A DNA stretch of 64,000 nt from assembly GCA_037176845.1 (NCBI GenBank), contig JAYKXP010000005.1, positions 558,001 through 622,000 of the forward strand, given 5' to 3'. Position numbers and translations under genes: made by a program. Positions within the stretch are counted from its first letter, which is position 1, and each line of letters begins with the position of its first letter. This stretch comes from Paramarasmius palmivorus (Eukaryota > Basidiomycota > Agaricomycetes > Agaricales > Marasmiaceae). Of the stretch, positions 36,137 to 47,295 are shown piece after piece. Below the pieces are notes generated by a model. That model was given only the letters and a program-made list of their open reading frames with translations. It was not told the origin of the DNA and ran no database searches.

Positions 36137-37567
36137 TCATACAGGGGCACTATTAGTATATAGTAGACAGGCATCCTCCTCCGTGGAAGCGGACAAAATA
36201 TCATTCCGTTCGAGATTTTTCAAGTGCTGTACGCCAATGGACTTGAGTAGGTCTTTCCTGAAACCATTGCACGTCAGGTTTGGACCAACACGCGTAACAC
36301 CATGTCACGTACCGTTGACATACTGTGGGTGTTCGGCCTTTCAACACCGCAAACCAGGCGTTGTTGTAAGCAGGGTCCTGGAGATATAACGGGAGTCTGG
36401 AGGCTATGCAACCTTGGCGAGCAGCCTCTGCGTCTTCACGACTGGAGAAATTCAGGAGTGTACTCCGAATAGATTGTCCCTTAGCCTTATCGGCCTCAGC
36501 ACTGAAGAGTCCGAACATTAGCTACACGAATTTGGCAAGTCAAGTGAAGAACTAACCGTGTGGTACATATTCGGGGCTCTCCGTTTGAATCATTGAGGAG
36601 AAGGAATACCCTGTTTTTTGACGAAATGTCTGAGGTCTTCTGCGAGGAGTTGGCAGTATTTGTCTTGGTGGAGGTGTAGGCCAACGTTACGGAAACACTG
36701 TCCTGTGATAGTGGTTTTTTGGTGGATACTGCAGTTTTGGTAGATGAAAAGGCATACAGGGGAGAAGAAGGAGGAAACCCCTGGAAGAGTGATTGCTGGC
36801 CCGGAAGAGTACCAAATGTTATCTTGGTCAACGAACTTTGTCCAACTGGTGCCGTCACATTGGTTGGTACAGGTTTGCACTTCGGTCTCTTCTGCGTTGT
36901 CGAGGAGGGAACAGGCTCTCTGACCTCTAGCTGCGTTGAATTATCTGGAGGTGCCGTCGTCGAGGGTATAGGCTCTTGGATCTCTGGCTGCTTCAAATTG
37001 TCTGGAGGTGCCTGAACGTGCCCGCCTGAAGGAGTCAAGGGAACTGTGCTCGCCAATTCGTCGAAATCGGTATCGGTATAGGAAGTGCTCGCGGCAGATG
37101 GGGGTCTCGACATGGCAGTGGTGAACGATTCCCGCCGAAGAGTATCCTCGTCGAACGATAGCTTCGAAATGTGCTGTAAAAGCACTCCTGAATAGACTTT
37201 TAGTGCTCCATTCATTGACCAGGGTTAAGTACACACCAAATGCTTCCTCTGCGTGCGCAGCCGCTTGTTCCATGGATGCGAGATGTATGTCGGCTCTCAT
37301 TTGATGAAATCGAAGACGGCCATTATGCCAGTGGATTTCTGTAAATATTGGATCAGGCAATCTCATTGAATGATTGCGCACTGGCTTACTGTTGAGGGTA
37401 GCACGAAGACGTAGAGCCTCCTCACGAATCGGATCATCTTGAATGTCGAGTAAATGTCCCTCGACATCTGGAAAATTTAATTAGTCTTTCCGAGAAGTTT
37501 CAAAGGAGAAAACTAAAAACATACCGCTGAGCAATGGTTGGGATGGAGGGTTCGGCAGGTTAGACAT
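36137..37567 (-). CDS. Right-end cargo protein, coiled coil and Pro/Thr-rich
   Basis: Reconstructed exons start at the ATG 37565-37567 (MSNLPNPPSQPLLS). They continue through VEGHLLDIQDDPIREEALRL, KIHWHNGRLRFHQMRADIHL, a helix EQAAAHAEEAFGVLLQHISK and a long Pro/Ser/Thr linker (36600-37130). A C-terminal region runs GLFSAEADKAKGQS ... FSSREDAEAARQ and ends KDLLKSIGVQHLKNLERND at 36137. Frames agree at the joins I checked. It is convergent with the transposase and transcribed inward from the right array, whose first palindrome lies about 87 bp upstream. No family recognised. Confidence 0.65.
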
Positions 37568-37653
37568 AAGAAAGAACTTGATGACAGAGGTCGGGTCAAG
37601 GTCCGTGAACGTGCTCGTGAAGTCGAGCAATGAGATGACACGTGATTGGGCGT

Positions 37654-38660
37654 AGTTCTATAGAACCATTGGACACGAAACCCAACACATGCAGTTCTAA
37701 TGAACTATGGCATATGAAGGTTAAGGAGTCGGTTCCAGAGAACCGGGGTTGCGGCTGTGATGGGGGACAGTTCTAAGGAACCGTTGTCAACGACAGGTGA
37801 TTGCAGTGGTTCCCATGAACTGTGGGCGTAAAGGGACAGTTCACAAGAACGTTGGATGCCAGGTCTAGTGGCAAACAGTTCTGGTGAACTGTTCGTGCGT
37901 TCAGGCGAGGAACTCAATTCATAAGAACTGTACAGATGGCCTAAGGAAGGATTGCAGTTCTTATGAACGGTGGGGAAAGAGTGGTGTGGACGGGAGTTCT
38001 GGCAAACTGTGGCTTAGGCAAAGGCCGAGAGGACGGTTCACAGGAACTGTGCCACGAGCCCTGGATGAGTGAGCGTTCTAATGAACCGCCAGAGGGTGCA
38101 CGTGATGGTATAGCGGTTTTGGCGAACCAATCCATCGACAGGTGAAAGGTCGAGGTGGAGTTCACGAGAACTACGATAAAACGTTCACTACCCCAGTGAA
38201 CCATCGAAGGCCGATGAGCGGAATACGTCATGGCAGCTCTAGAGAGCTGTTGGGAAGGGAAGGTAGAGGCCGCGGTCAACGAGAGCCGTAGCAAGGACAG
38301 GGTTCTGGTGGTCCAACAAGGTGTGCTTCCGTGGATCGCGGCGATGATAGTCGGTATAGTCCATGTAAGCCTGGGTATGGGGCAGTAGTAGCATTTTGAC
38401 TGGTAGACAGTTCTTCCAAACTACCGACGCGACCACGGCGAGAGAACAGTCCTCCAGAACTAAACACAGAACTAGTCCTCTAGAACGGTATGAGCTGATG
38501 TAGCTTTATAGCATTATCAGTGAGGACGTACCTTCATATACCAGCACCATCCGTATCACTGCAATGTATATCCCATCGAAGTCCCTACCCACCAGAGGGA
38601 GTTCCCCAGAACTGCGCGTCAACTGGGATAGTGATGGTGGGAAGACAGTTCTAAGGAACC
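37654..38660. repeat. Right subterminal array of phased 14-bp palindromes
   Basis: About 23 copies of the same RGYTC-N4-GARCY motif as on the left. Starts include 37654, 37693, 37731, 37769, 37808, 37838, 37877, 37916, 37966, 37995, 38035, 38074, 38114, 38159, 38235, 38274, 38301, 38358, 38409, 38448, 38474, 38600 and 38647. The spacing is again mostly 38-40 bp, with pairs such as 50 then 29 that restore the phase. One variant at 38182-38202 has longer arms (GTTCACT/AGTGAAC) around a longer centre. There is no plausible gene inside. Confidence 0.9.
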
Positions 38661-38876
38661 GTGTGAAACTAAATGTCACGAGGTTTTGTCGTTCTCAAAG
38701 ACGGTCTCATTTGATAGAGTCGCCTTGCCATGCATAAATTTGATTTCAAAAATTTATTATGCAGTACTCTATGTACGGGACAGTATAATCTTTGTGTAAA
38801 AATGTGGTGAGAGCCCACATACTTTTTACGTTCGCGCGCGTAAGACTTCGTGGGAGTTGCCTGCCGCGGCTGCCCC
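38661..38876 (-). repeat. Right terminal inverted repeat
   Basis: The reverse complement aligns with 20816-21033 along its whole length, including the conserved core at 38829-38845 and the inner CTCGTGACA block near 38680. On the outer side it ends directly at the 8-bp duplication. Confidence 0.85.
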
Positions 38877-38884
38877 CGTCTGCG
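38877..38884. repeat. Right target-site duplication of the element (CGTCTGCG)
   Basis: Identical to 20808-20815. The next base on both sides (C) also matches, so a 9-bp reading is possible, but only the 8-bp reading puts the two inverted repeats in register. Confidence 0.85.
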
Positions 38885-38957
38885 CCGCATTTACAAAAAT
38901 ACATTTTCCTTTTTGTTGAGTATCAAGCATGTACAATATCTATGGTAAGATCTTTAT

Positions 38958-40985
38958 TTACTTGTCCGCCTTCTTCAACAACACCTTAAGCGCCTCCACC
39001 GCGGGTCTCACTATTTCTGGTCCAACACTGCTATCTTTTACAATCTTCCCCAGAGCACTGACAAGCCCTGCTTCTTGTGCTTCCTTTCGTATCACGTCTA
39101 GGTCGGCATTGTTCTCAATACCGAGAATGAAATGACGTGTGCAAATAACACCTCTATGAACCAAACCTGGATGAGTTTCCGAGGCCGGCTCTCCGTCCGT
39201 AGCTGATGAAGGGTCGATGAGCTGAGTAAGGATAGGTAGGACCCGATGACGTTCCTGTTGCAACGACAAAAGTTCCTGGCACGCTTTCGGTAGGGAAAGT
39301 AGCGTAGCCAGGGCACCTGAAGCTGCTAGCCGTGTTTGCAAATCCTCTGCGTCGGAGAGAGCGAGAATAATCTGCAGCTTGGATTTGGATGATGCGTATG
39401 TCTCGTACACTTTATCAGAGCCGACGATGAGATTGCAAATAAGTTCAACCGCAGCACGCTGTACCAGTGGATGATCATCAAGTAACAGAAACTCGACCCG
39501 ATTCAAAAGACCTTTTGAATCAGCAACGCGGGTTGCACTTTCGGGATTTGCCGAGGCAAGATTCGTCAGAGCCATAAGGCTCTCAAACCGTTGCAGTTGG
39601 GTGGCGGAAGGATGTTGTAACATGAGGGATAGTGGTCGAATGGCATCGTAGAGAGCCCCAGCATCAGGTCCAAAAACCTGAACAGGAGAGGATGTGATGG
39701 CAAGCTTCGCGAGAGCTTGTACAGGTGGAAGGTATGCCTCATCCAACTCAACATCTTTGGCACTCTTCGACGGGGGGACGGTGCTAGACATTGACTTCTT
39801 GATGATCATCATGAGAACTTTTGCGCCGCCGTGTTGAAGAACTTTGCCTCGGTTCTCTTTGTCAGTGACAATGTCAAGGAACGCCTTGCCCACGATCAAT
39901 CTAATGCCAGGGGTGTCAGTCATCAAGACTGCAGCAACAAGCACTTCTAGTGCCCCTGCAGCGACTACGCGCTTGATCCTCTCCTTGACTTTATCGTCGT
40001 CATCGAGCGCCGATGCCGCGTCTGTGCCTCCCGAATTGTTCTTTGCCATCTTCCTCAACTTCTCTATTTGTTTCTGCTCCTCCGTTAGCTGGGGTCGATG
40101 GGCACAGAGATTCGAGATCATGACCACTATGCCATACAGTAATGCAGAATTTGCATCGGGTGCTGCTGCTTTCTGTTTGGGTACCAAGGAAAAGAGTTGT
40201 TTCAGGAATGATGTATCTTTGGATATGTCTTCCTTAACGGTGGGATCGGTGCTTGTGTATGCTAAACCTTCTATGGCATCCGATAGCGAGGAGGAATCGG
40301 AATCCCTGTCGATAACCAGTTTCTTCATTGCTTCAACTAGTCCATCATCGACCACTTCCTTGGTTTCTAGGGCAGCAGCTGTAGGGTCTGACGCACGGTC
40401 AGCAGCTCTTCCCTTAGTTAGCTTGATAAGCGCAATGGACGCAGCGGCACGCAAAGCCGTATCCTGGCTATTTCGCGAACGTTCCAGCCAGGATATTGCT
40501 TCTTCGGAGATGTGTGTACGGCTGGGTTTGTAGCCGCATGCCTGGCTGAGCAATTGTGCAACGTTGAGTGATAGCTGAGGTGAGGGTTTGAATTCGATGC
40601 TATCCATTACCAACTCGAGAACGGTTGCCTGCGTAAAGATGGCTGAAGCCGACTGCCAATCCACTTGGAATAGAGCTGTAAGGAATGATATGCCAACAAG
40701 TAGGTTTTCTTCGTTGGTCTCCTCCAGTCGTGCGAGAATCAACGGAGAGAAGACCTTGGACAAGGCCTCTGTAGCGGGATCTGTGTCGCTGGTATGTGAT
40801 TTGTTGGAATGTGACTGCCTGACGCCTTGGCAGAAAGCGGAAAGCACAAGATATGCTTTGGACCGCTCATCTTGGGATTTCGAGGGAGTAAATGATGTGA
40901 TGATATAGGAAAGCTCGTCTGGCAGTTGGGAAGCTTTTGTAGCGCTGTTCAAAAGACTGTCGAGGCGTTGATTGTCAGAGGCCAT
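38958..40985 (-). CDS. UCS-domain myosin chaperone (She4/Cro1/UNC-45 family)
   Basis: An intronless frame of 675 aa from MASDNQRLDSLLNSATKASQ. It is an all-helical armadillo-type repeat protein with segments typical of the UNC-45/Cro1/She4 family, such as LRAAASIALIKLTKG, ALYDAIRPLSLMLQHPSATQ, LQRFESLMALTNLA and VQRAAVELICNLIV. Like other fungal members it lacks the N-terminal TPR of animal UNC-45. The family folds and stabilises myosin motor heads, including myosin-I. The stop codon lies 73 bp from the transposon, and the next host gene beyond the element is the class I myosin. Confidence 0.87.
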   Translation of the reverse strand: MASDNQRLDSLLNSATKASQLPDELSYIITSFTPSKSQDERSKAYLVLSAFCQGVRQSHSNKSHTSDTDPATEALSKVFSPLILARLEETNEENLLVGISFLTALFQVDWQSASAIFTQATVLELVMDSIEFKPSPQLSLNVAQLLSQACGYKPSRTHISEEAISWLERSRNSQDTALRAAASIALIKLTKGRAADRASDPTAAALETKEVVDDGLVEAMKKLVIDRDSDSSSLSDAIEGLAYTSTDPTVKEDISKDTSFLKQLFSLVPKQKAAAPDANSALLYGIVVMISNLCAHRPQLTEEQKQIEKLRKMAKNNSGGTDAASALDDDDKVKERIKRVVAAGALEVLVAAVLMTDTPGIRLIVGKAFLDIVTDKENRGKVLQHGGAKVLMMIIKKSMSSTVPPSKSAKDVELDEAYLPPVQALAKLAITSSPVQVFGPDAGALYDAIRPLSLMLQHPSATQLQRFESLMALTNLASANPESATRVADSKGLLNRVEFLLLDDHPLVQRAAVELICNLIVGSDKVYETYASSKSKLQIILALSDAEDLQTRLAASGALATLLSLPKACQELLSLQQERHRVLPILTQLIDPSSATDGEPASETHPGLVHRGVICTRHFILGIENNADLDVIRKEAQEAGLVSALGKIVKDSSVGPEIVRPAVEALKVLLKKADK

Positions 40986-41038
40986 GATGCTCCTGGGCGC
41001 CTAACAGGATCGATTCGTTTTTTTTTCTTCCTCCCTTC
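40986..41038. promoter_or_regulatory. 53-bp bidirectional promoter between UCS chaperone and TRM6
   Basis: Start codons of the minus-strand chaperone gene and plus-strand TRM6 are separated by 53 bp. The interval has a T-rich tract (41016-41030) and would have to hold both leaders. Confidence 0.55.
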
Positions 41039-42892
41039 ATGGACGCTCAGCCAGAAGCCAGCACTTCACAGACATCAAATGAACCTCTGTTCACGATACA
41101 ATCCGGAGACAATGTCCTTGTCAGGCAGCCAAATGGAGACGTTCGAAGTATAAAAATTGAAAGGGACTCGTGCGTTGATTGCAACGGTGCAATTCGTTTG
41201 CAAAAAGCCAAAAACTGTAGCTCACTTCTTTCTTTTTAGGACGGTACAGATTGGAAGAATGGGTTCTTTTCATGCCAATGAGCTGATAGGCCAACCGTAC
41301 GGGCACACATACGAGATTGTTAGCAAAAAGTTGCAGGTCATCCCACCAAGGTCATTGGAGGATGTTGGTGAGTATTCTGAATCAAGAACTTGTATCGCAA
41401 CACTAACATAAATAAAGAGGACACCGATGCGACCAACGAACTCATCAACGATGGCCAATTTGTGCAGCCATTAACATTAGCAGAAATCACGTCTCTCAAA
41501 CAATCTGGCCTCCACGCATCAGTAAGGCCTTCCTTTTCGGTATTTCCCCTACAGTGGCCAACAAGACATATCAGGATATCATTCAAAAGCAAATCGAGCA
41601 GCATGCCAATTATGCGTTAAAGACGGAATATAGCAAAGAAAAGTACAAGAAGCGAAAGGAGGCAAAGTGCGTGCGCAGCAAGGTGTTTCAAACCTATGGC
41701 CTTACTCAAGATACTTTAGATATTCCAAGTCCTTCACCACTGTTGAGCCTACGTTGTTTAACGTATGCGACTACTGGTTCAACAAAGATCAGAATCGTGT
41801 TCGTGATATTCGGCCGGACAGCTTGTCACAGATGCTCTTGCTCGCAAATATAAGACCTGGAGGTCGTTATCTTGCAATTGATGATGCGTCTGGATTGGTA
41901 GTTGCAAGTATACTAGATCGGCTCGGAGGTGCGCAAGTTTCATGAGCGCAACACAATCATTCACACTCTTTGACAGGCGAGGGTCGTTTACTCACCATCT
42001 GCGATACGGATTCACCTCCAGCTTATCCTGTCATGGCCAACTTTAACTTCAAGCCCGAGCAGACCGCGATAATGACGTCTTTGAATTGGGCTACGGCCCA
42101 GGAAGACTACACATCCAGTAATTCGGCAATGAACATCCGTGATATCTACTGCTAATATTCGTTTAGTAATGGCCCCCACCGATGTACCTTCGGACGAAAT
42201 CAAATCTGAGAGACAGAAGTCAAGGCTCAGAAAACGCAAACTCGTCTCCGATGCGTTGAATAGGACAAGAGAGGAGCTATTTGCCGGGGAATTTGAAGGG
42301 TAAGCATTCCCCATTCATTACAACATCTGACTGACACATTATCTAGCCTAATAGTAGCTAGCCAATACGACCCCACTGCTATAGTGGAACGGCTGGCACC
42401 GTATCTATCTGGCTCTGCCTCTATAGTTGTTCATAGTCCGCACCTCCAAGTAAGCCACTGCCCATGTTTCACGACGCAGGCTTGCTTAACATCCATTACC
42501 TAGGTTGTCGCGGACCTACAGGCTGAACTCAAATCTTTACCAGGCTTCTTAGCACCAACGGTTACCGAAGTCTGGACGAGGAGATACCAGGTAAGGGTAC
42601 GGATTGGAGCCAGATCTGTTGTCTGACCCTTTTCGCCAGGTTTTGCCAGGGCGTACACACCCGACAATGAACACATCGGGGTCAGGGGGATATATTCTAC
42701 ACGTCATCAAAGTGTACGCATTTCATCGATTCCAAACCGTAATAGACACTGACATTGTAAACCAGCTATGACGATCCAAATGCGAACTCCGTTGCATCTC
42801 ACCGCCAACGGAGTAAGAAACCCAAAACTGAAGACAGCGATGGTTCGTCAACACCAGGGCCTGCAACAACCTCAAATGAGCCCGATAGCTAA
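41039..42892 (+). CDS. TRM6: tRNA m1A58 methyltransferase non-catalytic subunit Trm6 (Gcd10)
   Basis: A multi-exon gene from MDAQPEASTSQTSNEPLF to a TAA at 42890-42892. Recognisable family segments include IQSGDNVLVRQPNGDVRSIK, IGRMGSFHANELIGQPYGHT, EITSLKQSGLHAS, KYKKRKEAKYSKSFTTVEPT, FNKDQNRVRDIRPDSLSQML, NIRPGGRYLAIDDASGLVVA and the basic KSRLRKRKLVSDALN. Trm6 binds tRNA and partners with catalytic Trm61 to methylate A58 in the T-loop, including initiator tRNA, in the nucleus. The C-terminus is Ser/Pro-rich. It is convergent with the Mdm1-like gene, 69 bp between stops. Confidence 0.92.
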
Positions 42893-42961
42893 GGCGCTCA
42901 CCAAGTCGATTTCCGATATCCGTCATTATGAAAAGTATGTACTGATACTACAAGATGTCGT

Positions 42962-45900
42962 TCAAGCGTGCAGGGCATTAACTGGCATTAAGATGTTGTA
43001 TTGTTCGGGTTGGCATCCGGGAAGAGGGCTGAGAATACCTGTAGTCATGTAAACTAGCTGTTGCACAACACCAGGTGAATACGTACCTCGTCGACAATAG
43101 TGTATACGATGTGTTGATTCAGTCTACGATTCTGGAGTACGGCGAATATTCTCCTGGCTCCCCGACGAGCATTGGATCGTCCTATCATGTTTGCGGCCAA
43201 ATCTGAACGACTGATTCAAATGTGTGCCAGCATAATTTCAACTGGAACACATACCTGGTACTAGAGAAGATAATTTACGATTTGCGTCATCTCTTGTCTT
43301 GGACTTCTCTTCAACTGTACGAGGAACACTAGGCGGTTTGAGCTTCCCGCCAGGCCATAATCCATCTCGAAATATTTTGAGGAGTTCTAGAAGTCGGGCC
43401 TCCTCTAACATTGACTTGACTGTTTCACGAAGTTTCCTCTCTATGGTTCCTCCGAGCACCTGCTGAAGAATGATGACAATGGCTTGCTTCCGTAACCAGT
43501 TGTTCTGCTTATTCAGCTCGAATATCGCGAGTAGAAGGTCGCAGATCGGAGCGGAGAAGGAAGATGTACTTGACTCCCCTTCCAGCGGCTTCAAGTCTGG
43601 GGAAAGCTGCATCAAAGTCGCCTCTGAGACTGATTTACCTGAAGCATTTAGTGCTTGAGCGACCAAATCCTCGTCGGTAACTCCAGAGCCGACAATGCCA
43701 GCAAATTCGGCAGCCTGACGTGTAAGCCGTTGAATCATTACATCCAACATGGATGGGCCGAAAAACATGTCGTCGATGCTTTCTGTGACAGATTTGTATA
43801 CATTGCGGACGAGATCGGCTCCGGACAATGGAGGCGGGCTTTTCAGGGCACCCGAAGATGCATCGTCTGAGACTACGAAAGGAGATTCACGAGAGAGAAA
43901 GCCTCGGAGCTCATTACTTTCGCAGACAATTGGGATGGCAATCAGGTTCTGCAGGGGGATCTATTAGTTTATACTTAAGAGCAATTCATAGTGCACCCAC
44001 CTGAAGATACTTCTCCAAACTAGCCCGCCGCGTGTCGACGAAGCTACCAGATAGGGCAGTTACAAGCCTCTTCCCCGGGAACTCTAGGTTCCTCACAAGT
44101 CCGTACTTGTCTCGAAGCTTGTTGTGCATGTTCAAAAACTCGTTATATCGCCGTGCCACAACCCATCCTGAGGCAAAACTACCATCAGGAGCGAGCTGCT
44201 GTACCTCCACCAAGTACCGGACCACTGATTTACCTGCCTCCTCTGCAACAGTAGAACTGACAATGGAAACCCTGGTACGGTCCGAGACAAGACGATTGGC
44301 CGACTCCTGTTGCTCGTACTGCAACTTTTGGAATCTCAGCTCTCTAAGATCTCGATTCATCGAACTCTTTGACTTGTTCAAAAGCCTGAGCTCTTGCGTG
44401 TCACCGGTGAGCTCTGCTTTCTTGATGAGACTATTGAGCATGGTTTCCTGTGCTTCGAGATTGGCAATCTTGTCGGCTAAACGCGCAATCTCATACGTCA
44501 ACTGCAGATCGCCAGGTCCTGCAAGCTGGAATGAGCTCCTACTGCTTTCGCCCTCACGAGCGTCATCCTCGATTTCTCCTTCATCTACCTCGTCTTCGGC
44601 CGACTCGTCTGACCTCTTCCTTCGTGCATCGGAACGGGGAGATAGAAACATGGAAATACGACCCCCAGAAGCAGATTTGCTCAGAGGTTCGTCGTCCAAT
44701 GCTATGATGTCGGTTAGAGCTGCTTGGATAGCTTCCATCCGTTGTTCCTCGGCACGTTGTTCGCGATCATCTGGATCGTCAAACAAAGGAGCTCGTTCGG
44801 ACGATGACAGTGAGTCCGTGACCGGTGACATCAGTACCTCGATATTGGTAGGAGGTCCTCTTGGAGGGTTTGGAATGACCGAGGTAGACTTGGTAGACGC
44901 GCCAGAGCCAGAACTGGCAGTACGGCGTATTATACCAGGTGCAGATTCTGATCGGGGCAAAGGTGTCTGCTTTAGAGCAGTAGGTAGATGTGCTGGCGGA
45001 CGAGCCGTAGTAATATTGGGTGAAGGATCTTTTCTTTGTTGTGAGAAATCTGCGTCTTCCAAAACACGGAACCAAAGCTCCGAGCTACCAAACTCCTCGA
45101 AATCTTGCTCCATCTCTCTTTCGACCTGCCTTTGAGCGAGTAGGACGCTCTTGCGAACGCGCCTTTGCTCAGCAGGAGATGCCGAGGCCCCATTACGAAC
45201 GAAATCGCGGATAACATCAGCATACTTTTTAGAGACGGAGGAGAGTGCTGGATGTGGTGTCGAGCTCGAGAAGTACAAATCGTGAATCATGGCAATGTCT
45301 TCTTTGACTGTCACGGCAGTTGAAGCGTCCTGAATGGCCTCGTCCTCATCATCTTCAGAACCAGAGTCGACGGACTCCAGGGGGTTCTTGAAAGTTTCTA
45401 CGGTAAGCCAGAACTGAACGAGAAGCGATCTATTTCGGCGATCCATAAACTCCATGAAGTACGAGAGCGAACTTGGATTTCTAAGAACCTCGCGTAGTGT
45501 GATACCGGATTTATTGGGCCCTGTAGGGTCCTGGTATGAAGATATGTGCTTGTGCTACAATGCATTAGACACGATTCTGTTTTTCAGCAGATTAGGACTC
45601 ACCGAATCCTGCTCCCCACCTAGTTCAACGATGCGCTGCTCTGCGGTACGTTTCGCCTTGTATAGTCTGTCCAGGAATGCGACGACATCCTCCGTTCGTT
45701 CGCCATTGATCCAGTCATCCTTCTCGTGGTTTGCTGAGAAGAACGATTTATCAATACAGCAACAAAGTAACACCGAAGGGCGAATACAAACCTAAAAGCA
45801 TTCGTGTTCGCCTGATTTCTCCGGTAATGTCATTTTTCAACCGTCGAGCGTCGAGGAGAGAAGAGCAGCGGTTGATGCTACGGAGGAAAGACTCGAATTG

Positions 45901-47056
45901 CTTGATGTCCGTGCGAATTGTGATAGTTTCTGTTGGGCGCGAAGCACTAGCGGAAACTGAGGCAGAGACACGGTGTGGTCGAGGGGACTGTGCCTCCAAA
46001 ACGTTTCGCACTTTGCTGATTAGCTTTCTAGGGAAGTGTTCCTTAGAATGGTAGAAGAATTGAAGGGAGCAATCTCACTGTTGATGAATCGCTGCGCCAG
46101 CCTACAACGAGGTTAGGATACTACAGCATAATTACGATCTAGGACGGGCTCACAATCTGGTCGATAGCCTTGTTCCATGTATCCGGATCCGAAACCATCT
46201 CCATGACAGGGTACAGCACCGCACACGCAACAATCTCTCTCACCACTATCTTCAGTGCTTTACTGTTATTCTCCGTTTCAGGGAGAATTTGAGGAAGAGC
46301 CTTGTCAATAAGGTGGCGAAGGTGCATTTCTTCCGTCTGTCTTGTGAAACCAGTGGAAAGATTCTCGATTGCAGGATGAAGCTTTCCTAATTCCCTTCCA
46401 GATGCGTATTTGCTTGCGAGCAGGATGTCCAACTCCTCTGACTGGGTCAGACTCCGCTCCAAACCAGCACCCCTGAGTGCAACTTCGGACTGACGGAAGA
46501 GTTCGATGTGCTCGGTAATCTTGGGAAGGATACGCTTCACAACTAGTGCTGGCAAGTCAATGGCCGCCGCGCGGTCCAACAAAGTCGTGAGTGAATCGTG
46601 TAGGACGGATGAAACGGCCATGGGGAATGACGGGGAGGATGATATCTCCTTGTACCATGTCAAGACGAAGTCTCTGACAATCATAATGAGAATGTCATTG
46701 ATAGCTGAAGATACCAATGCAGATTCTGGTAATAAAGGAGGCAATGATTGTGGGGTATTCTGTGACCATTTCGAGCGAGTGAGGACAGCTTGCCAGGCTG
46801 CCGGGGATGAGAATGATAGGGTCCTAGCTGCATATGCAATCCTGTTATGAGATGCTGGTTTCCGAGAGTCCAATATGTGCCCAAGAAAGATATGAAGGGC
46901 TAGGAATGCGAGACCGAGAAACAATAAGATGAAAGGAGAGACCAAGAGAAGAGTAAGAGGAGAAGAGACGATGCGGTACACAACTGGCAGTACCACGGCC
47001 AGCACAGCGACGAGGAAGAGAGTCTGCGTGCTGAACGGGTAGCTCATTATCCTCAT
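42962..47056 (-). CDS. MDM1: Mdm1/SNX13-like sorting nexin (TM, PXA, RGS, PX, nexin-C)
   Basis: A multi-exon gene. Two N-terminal membrane helices (LFLVAVLAVVLPVVYRIV and FILLFLGLAFLALHIFLG) suggest ER anchoring. A PXA domain follows (about residues 90-290), then an RGS-like domain (SYFMEFMDRRNRSLLVQFWL near 45430), acidic linkers, a coiled coil, a PX domain (VVRYLVEVQQLAPDGSF ... ARRYNEFLNMHNKLR near 44160-44230) and a nexin C-terminal domain ending QNRRLNQHIVYTIVDELVYM. Mdm1 tethers ER to the vacuole or endosomes and binds phosphoinositides through PX. The ATG at 47054-47056 was chosen; 47047 is an alternative. Confidence 0.88.
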
Positions 47057-47295
47057 CGACGTTGTGACATTGAGCAAACAAGCTGCCGGTCGTCCAAATC
47101 CAGCCGAGCGCTGTCACTGTCGCCCTGCACGTGCCACAAAATATCTTTCGGGCATGCGTTCGGGCTGTTATCGGACATTGCTTCTGTACACCAAGCAGCC
47201 CATAATTTTCTTGCTGAAAATTACTCCCTGGCCTCTATTCGCACCGCGTTGCAGAGCGTGAATTACCCCTCCCCGTTTCTCAAGTCTTCACCTCC

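Larger units (their letters stand above)
20816..38876. mobile_element. 18,061-bp KDZ-superfamily DNA transposon with cargo genes
   Basis: The element is bounded by an 8-bp direct repeat and imperfect inverted repeats, and has a palindrome array inside each end. Its core holds a KDZ-like DDE transposase (32868-35838) and seven further genes. KDZ (Kyakuja-Dileera-Zisupton) elements are large cut-and-paste type transposons that are common in Agaricomycetes, often with cysteine-cluster transposases and cargo. It lies between two housekeeping genes and interrupts neither. The transposase and all cargo frames appear open, which suggests a recent or still active copy, although the two terminal repeats have diverged from each other. 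No TET/JBP dioxygenase, a frequent KDZ companion, was recognised. Confidence 0.88.

Noticed and set aside
44032..45135. A 367-codon plus-strand frame opposite the Mdm1-like gene
   Set aside because: It is a Ser-rich mirror of the Glu/Arg-rich coding strand; the opposite strand has clear PX and RGS domains.
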